From Massospora cicadina (taxonomy: Eukaryota; Entomophthoromycota; Entomophthoromycetes; Entomophthorales; Entomophthoraceae), in the NCBI GenBank assembly GCA_022478985.1, contig JAKSZP010012113.1, positions 1 to 64,000 on the forward strand: DNA of 64,000 nt, in the 5' to 3' direction. Both the position numbers and the translations under genes were made by a program. The notes beneath the pieces are model-generated. The model was not told the DNA's origin. It made no database searches and saw only the letters and a list, made by a program, of their open reading frames with translations. Below, one piece after another: positions 56,640 through 64,000 of the stretch. How positions within the stretch are numbered: position 1 is the stretch's first letter; the number at the start of each line of letters is the position of its first letter.

Positions 56640-58490
56640 CAGCCTCACTGCATCAATTTCCAATATATGTCCTCAGATCCACCACCAGCTGCCCCAGCAT
56701 GGGCAGCGGTGCTCCACCCGCTAGTATTTACCATCCAGCAGGCAAATGCGTATGGACTGACTCATCCAGTCCACCAAATACATCTGGCTGCTATGTCCCT
56801 CCAAGGGACTTAGCACTTCAACTTGCATGAGTCCACCCAACTAATCCCCACCCCCTAGCCCTAACTCAATCCACTATCTGCTTTTACATCCGTGTCAAGT
56901 ATAGACATCTCTTCCCATATTATAACAAAGCAATAATTGAGCTGGCAACTACCACTCTCACACTGGCAGGATTTATAGACTTCCACCATTACAAATGCTT
57001 TTTTGATAAAGGCTTTCCCACCAAAGAGGACGCAGCTGCTGCAGCAGCTACACCCTTAATATACAAAAACACCCCCATTAACAAAATCTGAAAACGTCTC
57101 CCAGATAATACCACACTCGTGGTGACCTTTGTACATCTCCAGTCACACCTTCCTCCTAAAATACTTTATGAGAAGTTGATGTCAGGGCTGGGCACTAGTG
57201 GCAATAACCCCACCCTCCAATTCATTGTTTCAAGTGGTGTTGAGCACCTCGCGGCACCTTTGCAATCGCAACCATTAACCCCACACTAGCTGAACATGGC
57301 CCAACACATCCCATTTAATGCCTAAATCCCATCTGCACCTGACCATTTCTTTTGGGCTCACATTGACAATGGCCGCACAGTTTGCCCCCTATAACATTAA
57401 CTGGACCATACCAAAAAGGCATTCCAATATAATTCAAACCCTTTGATTACTTACAACCTCACCCAGGAGGCCACACCAGCAGCATTTGAGTGGGGATTTG
57501 GCTGCCCCACCCCTAGGTAGTGCACTCAATGAACCAGCAGCAAAATCTAGTAACCCAAATCCAAGCTGGCCAATTTCCACCCATGTCAACCAATCTAAAG
57601 CAGGTTTAGACCCATATTCAATCCAAAATTTCCCGCCCATTTCTTACTCAACTACACCTAACTATCACTGAATCAATTCAAGTCAACCAAAATACCTGGG
57701 ATATATTAAATTAAGTGACTGGTCTGGAAATTGTCCCACCGTCAGCTAAACCTAATAATTTAGAACCTTTTAGAGATTTAAACTTTAAAGCCTCACTTTC
57801 GCCATAAATATGTCCTCAAACACAATGCCATCCCATACCAAAGTAACCACCAGCTTTCTGAGGCCGCAGTGACCTCACCCAAAAATTTTCATCTTTGAAA
57901 AGCCATGGCAAACTCATCAATGAACATAAAAAAAGCTGTACCCCCTTGTTACCCTTTGATCTCACTCCTATTGCAAAAGAGGAAATCCAACGCCTCCATG
58001 CAACTGCCACCACTGCTTTCAAACGTGTTTTTTATCTGGCAGTTTTTTCCCTATCCACAAATGTTGCCAGAGCAAACATGGCGAAATTAGTCAATTTCCT
58101 GATTCCCACATCCAAGCTTAACACCATATTGATGAATTCATAGAGGCCTTAACCCAGGCCCATATTTTCAAACGCAATGGCTATCTACTTCACCTCAACT
58201 CTCATCCTGCGAATTCCCCAACCCCCTTGCTATCAGCATTGATACACTTCTTCAATGCCAATCCTTATGAAGATGATCCGCCTGATCTCCTCTCCCCCTT
58301 CACCATGGTAAGATAAGCAGCTCGCCGCTATGCCACCTGGTAGGGGGTTTTTTGTTACTTTTATGTTTCCTGATGCTCGTTTAGGGCAGTTGGTTCATGT
58401 TATTAGTTGGTTTAGTTTTGGAGTTTCTATTTTGGTATTGTCCATACCCTGAATAGCTTGCCTCAGTTAAATAAAATACTTTTTCTATAA
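56640..58490 (+). pseudogene. Element J: decayed ORF1-type retroposon related to I
   Basis: Plus-strand frames match element I and LINE ORF1. They are: FYIRVKYRHLFPYYNKAIIE near 56890; AGFIDFHHYKCFFDKGFPTK then EDAAAAAATPLIY (56965-57060); TLVVTFVHLQSHLPPKILYE then LQFIVSSGVEHLAAPLQ (57110-57260); and VCPLxHxLDHTKKAF near 57380, where the CCHC Cys codons are lost. A C-terminal part (57950-58110) includes EEIQRLHATATTAFKRVFYL. No RT is present. The 3' side ends in an A/T-rich TTAAATAAAATAC near 58470. I could not identify target duplications. Confidence 0.65.
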
Positions 58491-58622
58491 ATTAAATATT
58501 TCTTATCAAACTTCTTTTGTGTCATATGCGTGCAAATGGGCGAATTAAAAGTAGCGATGTACATAAACTAGTCTACCTAATAGTTTTATGATCTAAAAAT
58601 ACTTATAAAAGGTAATTGTAAG

Positions 58623-59485
58623 TGTAAGGAGAGTGTCCATAACTCTCCTGTTCCCAACATAGTAGTACATAGTGCAAAGGGCCAATGCCAGGGAACTAGT
58701 CATTAGTACTAAAGTTACTAGAGCCCAGAAGAGAGGGCTTGAGCTAGAACAACTTAGGCAGAGAAGGGTTATCATGAGAGGGAGTAATTAAAATGGAGCC
58801 AAGCGGTGCTTGGAGTAGTGGTGTATGGGCGTCCTAGACTGGAGGGAACTTGGGCGTCCCAACAGTGCATGGGCAGATAAATTTAATGTGGTTAAAATTA
58901 AATGGTTAATGGAGTGTGAGACCTCCTCAAAGAGGTCTATGCGCAGGATCGTCCAAGTTAACAAAAAATATTAAAAAACGGTGTACTAGCGAAAGGGTTT
59001 ATTATGAGGGAAGTCAACCAACAGAAGAGATTGGTCTCAATAGGAGTATTTAAGAGAATTTGAGAAAACAAGCAATCATAGGAAGCAAGTCTAAGCTAAG
59101 GCGTACCAAGAGGCGCAAACTTCCATTGAGCAATAAACTGTACGTGGTAATCACTGAACTTGGGTAATTGATCATAAGAGCGGTTTATCTGAGCTGTAAA
59201 TTTCAAAAACCAAATAGGTTTCGAGGCCATGTTCACCAAAAACTGAAGCAAATTATCTTTATCCATTGCAAAGAAAGCTTGTTATAAAGCTCCCGCTCTC
59301 ATATAGGGACAAACTTCTCTTGCATCCATAGGACCAGCCTGGGAATACTTCGCCTTAACCCAGCGTTGATCTATGGTATGCTTGAGGTCAGTGAGGCCTG
59401 CCAACTTCACCTTCTTGGCCTCCTAACATGCTGCTTTATCCTTAACGTTGGTCCCAATTATGAATGTCACTATTCAACCATGAGA
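58623..59485 (-). repeat. LTR of family A (copy 5, 863 bp)
   Basis: It begins TGTAAGGAGAGTGTCC and ends AACCATGAGA, the last CA mutated. AGTCAACCAA is at 59012-59021 with a TATA-like TTAAATA (minus strand, 59047-59054) again 33 nt away. Inner block ACCCAGCGTTGATCT is conserved. Confidence 0.88.
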
Positions 59486-60528
59486 TTACCCTCATCTTCT
59501 TTTGGGCTCAACCTCCCTCCAGGGGCTTGCGCCAGGGAAAGTTCTTGTGGGCTGAGGCCAACTTCATTGTGGCAATGGTTTACTTTAACTGAGATCTAGC
59601 GGCCTGAGGGAAAGCGCTTGTAGAAAGTGTTGATCAGGTCTTAGGCATGTGCGCAGTCACGCGCTGGTACACAACTGTTTCCACTGCATCAATCCCTTTC
59701 CAGGATACCAGGTACTCAAATCTTCTTTTTACTCTGCATGAGGCTACTATTTCCTCCACCTCTTACTCTGGCACCCCATCCACGGGATGAGCTTCAGGAG
59801 TCTCTGGTGGGGGGCCCTCAAACAACGTTAATTTGCTACCAAAAAACCACAGAAAAGATCTGAAACAAAGAGGGAAGATAAACTGGTATGGTTCATGGCC
59901 CACCTTTCTAACCACGCAGTAAGGCCTAATCCTCTTTGGTCCCAGATTTTTGTATGGTTGCTTGATAGGGATGTTATAAGCATCAAGCACCACAAGATCC
60001 CCTTGTTTGTATGCTGGACGCACTTGTCGCTTACCATCAGCGTTCCTTATATACTTGCATTGCCGCCTCCAAACTTGTGGAAACCCCCTGGTGTACTTTC
60101 TTGATAGTCTTAGCAAAGTCCACCACCGCTTCAACTTTAGATCCACAGTCAGGCTCCATGCTGAAGGCGGGTTTAAAACCATGGTTGGCATAAAATGGGG
60201 AACAACTGATAGAAGAATGCAAAGTGGTGTTGTAGCTAAACTGGGCCATAGAAAGATGAGGACCCCAAACCAAATGATCCGTGGCAGTGTAACACCACAA
60301 GGACTATTCCAGGCACTAGTTCACTCGTTCAGTCTGCCCATCTGATTGGGGGTAATAGGCAGTTGAATGGCAAGGGCGAATCTGATGAGTCTTACACAAC
60401 TCTTAAAAAGACAGAGGTAAACTGGAGTCCCCAATCGCTAATAACTTCTTGTGGAACCCCAGGGAGCGCAAACACATGAGTGATAAAACTTAGCCATATC
60501 AGTTGCGGCTGTAGTAATCCAGCTCTTT
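59486..60528 (-). pseudogene. Family A integrase C-terminal part and chromodomain region
   Basis: Minus-strand frames give MAQFSYNTTLHSSISCSPFY, MEPDCGSKVEAVVDFAKTIK and YKQGDLVVLDAYNI, then KRIRPYCVVRKVGHEPYQF and SKLTLFEGPPPETPEAHPV, collinear with element A and often nearly identical in protein sequence. The chromodomain region (59560-59780) is present but interrupted. The integrase core is cut at ITTAATDMAK by element F. Confidence 0.85.
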
Positions 60529-61179
60529 TGTGTTCGCTGTTGCTAATGCTTCTGTATCCCACAAAAGTTGTGATAAAGTTATAAATAAATACTAATAAGA
60601 CTTAGTTTTTATAAGGGCTTTATTATAAGAATGGGGTTTAAAGGAAAAAACAATCCTCTTAATTTCTGACTAATCCATATCTAAACCAAATTGAAGGTTG
60701 GAGGGGAGTTTACTAGAAGTTTGGTACAGCTTGTTTATCCTAATTAGGAAATATTATAAAGCAGCCTATCAAAGCTCATAATACTCGCTTCATTTTGGCT
60801 GAACAATAGCAGGGGAATTACTATTGGCTAAAATGCATCCGTGAGGTAATGACTTTATAAACTTCAGCCAATTCCATCTGAGAAATCTTTTGCGCCTTGA
60901 GGGGACCCTCCACGCCTATAAAAAGGGGGTGGTCCCTGTTTAGGTGCTTTGAAGGACCTGGTTAAGGCTGATGGAATACCTTCCAATAGATGCCCCACTG
61001 TCCATTGCGAGGTCAGAGTAATCCAACTACTCAATTTTAAGGTTTCTGCCCAATTACTATTCAAAATTGTGTTACCTCAATTTACAGGGTTCCACCGAGA
61101 ATCAACATGGGTCTTTTGTTCAGCTATATCATTTTTATTAAAATTGCATTTAGGTTCATCACAAACGATTTAAATGGCA
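60529..61179 (-). repeat. Probable 3' LTR of element F
   Basis: Family A sequence stops near 60528, and F integrase coding ends near 61260. A candidate LTR runs from TGTGTTCGCTGTTGC to TTTAAATGGCA, followed by CGTTTCCCC that would be a polypurine tract on the minus strand. Without the partner LTR the edges are guesses. Confidence 0.45.
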
Positions 61180-61259
61180 AACGTTTCCCCATTTTGGCTG
61201 ATTTCAACACAAGATATTCTTCCTTTGCAGCTAAGAGGGCAAATGTCCAACATCACCTC

Positions 61260-62345
61260 AATTAAGAATGTTGGGGGGAGAATAAAGCTGAAGGAAGCGG
61301 TCATGTACTCAGTTGATGGTAATTCCTGTACCTACATATTTTATAGAGTATGTATTGCCTTTTTAGGTGATGGTGAAGGGATCCTCCCAGATTGATCCAA
61401 GCAGACCGCTTCTAGGATTGATGCGGTTATGGTAGTATAATACCATGTCAGAGACTTGAAATGTAGGTAGGGGGGTCCTGAGCTCAATAACTGAGTGCCC
61501 TTCTTTAGTCACCGTTTCTTCAAATTAGTCATTGCCTCAGATTGGAGTTGGATGATATGCTGAGACAATCTTCGCACGACTTTCTCAGGTTCCTCAACCC
61601 TAGAGGAAATGATGTCTTTAACAAAGAGAGCAGGTTTTCCTGGTTCCCGCCCAGACAAGACACAAAATGGAGACTTTTTCAAGATCTGGTGGAAGCTAAT
61701 CCGGTATGCCATAAGAGCACTGGGTAAGAATTGATCCCATTGAAGGGGACCAGAGGAGGCCATTTTGCGTAGAATGGATATCAAGGTTCCATTTGCTCTT
61801 TCCGTAGTCCCTTTGGTAGATGGATTGTATGGAGCCGAGAAAAGATGTTGGGCTCCCATGTAATTGTCCAGAATTTTGACTACTTGGAAGGTGAAGTTTT
61901 TACCATTTTTGTAGAGTAGTACTTAAGAATAGCCATGTCAAGAGAAAATATTTCGATGTAAAAAGGTGGCTGTGGCCTTGGGCGTTTGGGCAGAGAGGGT
62001 ATGGCTTCCGCCCATTTAGTAAAATGGTCAGTGGCTACCAGGATAAATTGGTTTCACTAGTAGTCTGAATGAGGGGACCTATTACATTCAGACTAATGGT
62101 GTGGAAAGGTTGTTGAGGGGTGGTTGGTTGATACTGATATCTAGCCTTGAAGCCAGATTGCTTCTTGCAAGTAAAGCAGGCTTCCAAGACATCAACTATA
62201 GATTCCATCATTCCATCCAATAAAACCGATCATTAATATATTCATAAGTTTTCTTGGCCCCTCCATGACCTAGAGTGGAGTGAGCTTCTAGGATAGCAGG
62301 CACTCACTCTGAAGGCCAAAGGTAAGGCAGCCATTTTTCCCCACC
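61260..62345 (-). pseudogene. Element F integrase
   Basis: The zinc region AHSTLGHGGAKKTYEYINDR with ACFTCKKQ is followed by FHTISLNVIGPL, where the first catalytic Asp reads Asn. ATDHFTKWAEAIPSLPK, then GAQHLFSAPYNPSTKGTTER (catalytic Glu) and ANGTLISILRKMASSGPLQW lie at 61509-62030. The C-terminal end reads SDMVLYYHNRINPRSG near 61420-61460. Frameshifts and stops break it. Confidence 0.85.
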
Positions 62346-62348
62346 TGC

Positions 62349-63000
62349 TTATAAAACTTCCCGTTCTCTAACTTTAGTGTTATGGGAGTGTTGGGTTAAC
62401 ATTTTTTGTACAGGCTCATCCTCATCTTCCCAGTCATTGGGGGTCATTAAGAGATCATGTAGCCTCTCCGCCTCAATATAATCCAAATGAAGGACTGGCA
62501 GCTGAGTCAACCCATCAACGTTCATGTGATGGGTTCCAGCACTGTGTTTGATCTTCATGTCATAAAGGCTGGAGATTTAGAGCACAGCGAGCTAACTGGC
62601 CAGTAGGGCCTTTCATGTTCTGTAACCATTTTAGGGATGTCTGGTCAGAAACCACAGTGAAAGTAGATTCATATAGGAAAGGGCGTTAGTGCTTTACAGT
62701 TAACATAATAGCAAGGCACCTCTTCTCCATTACACTGTAGTTATGTTCAGCCTTTGGCAGCATCTTACTAAAAATGAGATACAGGATGATCTACACCGTT
62801 TTCATCAAATTGGGCTAAGATGGCCCCAAAGGCATAGTCCGAAGTGTCAGTGAATAAGATGAAGGGTTTATTATAATCTAAGTGCCTTAGGATAGGGCGT
62901 TGTTGCAGAAGTTGCTTCAGCGTCTCAAAAGCAGCCTTCTGTTCCGCACCCCACTTAAAAGGAGTGTTTTTTTCAATAAGCAGACAAGAGGCTCTCTGAG
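62349..63000 (-). pseudogene. Element F RNase H
   Basis: Minus-strand frames give FILFTDTSDYAFGAILAQFD, ENGVDHPVSHF, YSVMEKRCLAIMLTVKH, FTVVSDQTSLKWLQNMKGPT and KIKHSAGTHHMNVDGLTQLP. These are all Ty3 RNase H motifs in order, with several stops between them. Confidence 0.85.
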
Positions 63001-63990
63001 TTGGTCAAACTTGGGGATGAACTGATGTTAATATCCCATCATCCCTAGAAATACCTGAATACCCCTTTAGACTTTAGGGGGAGGCATTTTTGAGATATTT
63101 TCAACCTTAACTTAATTTGGTTGAATTTCCTTTTGAGAAATGGAATAGCTGAGGAAATCTAGTTTCTTTTGATAGAAAGTACAATTTGAGGGCTTCAACT
63201 TGATATTTGACTTACGTAGTTGTTGAAAAAACTCCTTTGGGTGATCAAGATGCTCATTAAAAGTTTTTAAAATACTGTGATGTCATCGAGGTAGACAATG
63301 ACGCAACAAAACTTTAAGTCCTGCATGATATGGTCCATCGTATGCTGGAAAGTTGCAGGTGCGTTGCACAACCCTTGAGGTAGTCAGGTTGGTTGGAAAA
63401 GGCCTTACTACAATGAGAGCACATTTCTCCTGGTCTTCAGGTGAGAGGTCCATTTGTCAATAGCCACTAGCTAAGTCCATGGAAGAAAAGAAGTTAGAGC
63501 CAGAGAGTTGGGCTAAGGCGTCGTCAATGCGAGGGATAGGGTAGCTATCCTTTTTTTGAGATAATTAAACTCGTGGTAGTCCATGACTATCAGATGACTT
63601 CCATTCTTCTTTTTTTATTAGCAAGAGGGGGAAAGCTAAGGGCTTTGTAAAGGAACTAGCAACCCCGCGTCTAGTAACTGCTGAAGCTCTGTCCTAATTT
63701 TCTGCTCTTCCACCTTTGATTTGCGGTAAGGTTTTGACCTAATAGGATGGGCATCACCCACATTGATGGAGTGGCACCAGCCCTTCATATGGCTATAGTC
63801 ATCATCTGATTTGGAGAATATATAGCTATAGTCGTTGAGGAGAGTGTGAACTTTTTCCAGCTCATCTGGGGTCAGCTCGTCCTAGATATGGACGTTGAGT
63901 AAGAGAGCATACCAGCTTATCCGGTTGTTGACCCATATCCTTCAAAGAACCAATGGAGTGAATGTGTTCAATGTCCTCCACAGTGACAAA
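63001..63990 (-). pseudogene. Element F reverse transcriptase
   Basis: Blocks include LLDAGVASSFTKPLAFPLLL, SYPIPRIDDALAQLSGSNFF, SSMDLASGY and CVIVYLDDITVF (YLDD at bases 63282-63293), then KLKPSNCTFYQKKLDFLSYS. At the window end the N-terminal linker PDELEKVHTLLNDYSYIFSK can be read. Frameshifts are visible near 63400 and 63580. Confidence 0.85.
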
Positions 63991-64000
63991 CAAGCCTACT

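Larger units (their letters stand above)
58623..60528 (-). mobile_element. Family A chromovirus, 3' part (truncated by element F)
   Basis: It comprises a 3' LTR (58623-59485), a polypurine tract (59486-59500) and the C-terminal part of pol. It is collinear with 29119-30150 of the complete A element. Collinearity stops at about 60528, where element F begins. The rest of the element must lie beyond the right edge of the window if F is an insertion. Confidence 0.85.
60529..64000 (-). mobile_element. Element F: Gypsy element entering from the right edge
   Basis: It starts with a probable 3' LTR (about 60529-61179), followed on the minus strand by integrase, RNase H and reverse transcriptase reaching the window end. 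It is a separate lineage from A, B, D, E and G judging by its motif wording. The gag, protease and 5' LTR are outside the window. Confidence 0.8.

Noticed and set aside
55356..56640. Search for the outer target duplication and LTR end of element E
   Set aside because: No CA-ending edge followed by ATAAC or AACTG (the candidate left flanks) was found, so no boundary is claimed.
1..64000. tRNA, rRNA, CRISPR arrays, bacterial operons or ribosome binding sites
   Set aside because: No cloverleaf, rRNA core motif or regularly spaced short repeats were seen, and the content is eukaryotic retroelements.

Overview
This 64 kb window looks like a transposable-element graveyard from a eukaryotic genome, most likely a repeat-rich filamentous fungus. 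The grounds are Ty3/Gypsy polyproteins with an integrase-linked chromodomain, Tf1-like self-priming signals, a LINE with an AP-endonuclease and a zinc-finger reverse transcriptase, AT-rich DNA, and many transition-type stop codons. A basidiomycete is possible but the sequence does not prove it. I recognise no host gene, rRNA, tRNA or CRISPR array. Family letters (A to J, LINE) are my own labels.

Left part (1-6190): the 5' end of a family A chromovirus (1-1047) lies in the gag region of a family C element (1048-3720). That element in turn is inserted in the RNase H of an old plus-strand Gypsy pol relic (3721-5110). About 1 kb of unassigned sequence follows.

Centre (6191 to about 55355): one Gypsy element, E, opened up by successive insertions. 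Most boundaries can be placed to the base from matching target-site duplications. E's right LTR received a solo LTR of family D' (itself hit by a solo A LTR), a complete element D (14475-49027, TSD ATAGC) and a complete plus-strand element G (49147-55073, TSD ACAAT). D contains a short non-autonomous element C (16470-34323, TSD GATAC), a nearly full-length LINE (37743-43017, 19-bp TSD) and an ORF1-only retroposon I (46351-48263). C's right LTR contains element A (19904-34217, TSD GCAAT). A's left LTR contains element B (20102-27322, TSD GGAAG) and a solo C LTR (27717-28850, TSD ATGGG). The order of arrival is therefore E, then D, then C, then A, then B or the solo C LTR.

Right part (about 55356-64000): unassigned AT-rich DNA, a decayed plus-strand relative of I (J, about 56640-58490), the 3' part of another A element (58623-60528), and a further Gypsy element F that interrupts it and runs off the window.

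Two priming systems coexist. C, D and G share a tRNA-type primer site reading TGGTGCTCAC or close to it. A and B lack a TGG start; their primer site is complementary to a 10-nt segment lying 32-33 nt downstream of a TATA-like box in their own LTR, as in Tf1. No coding region looks intact; all are frameshifted or carry stops.
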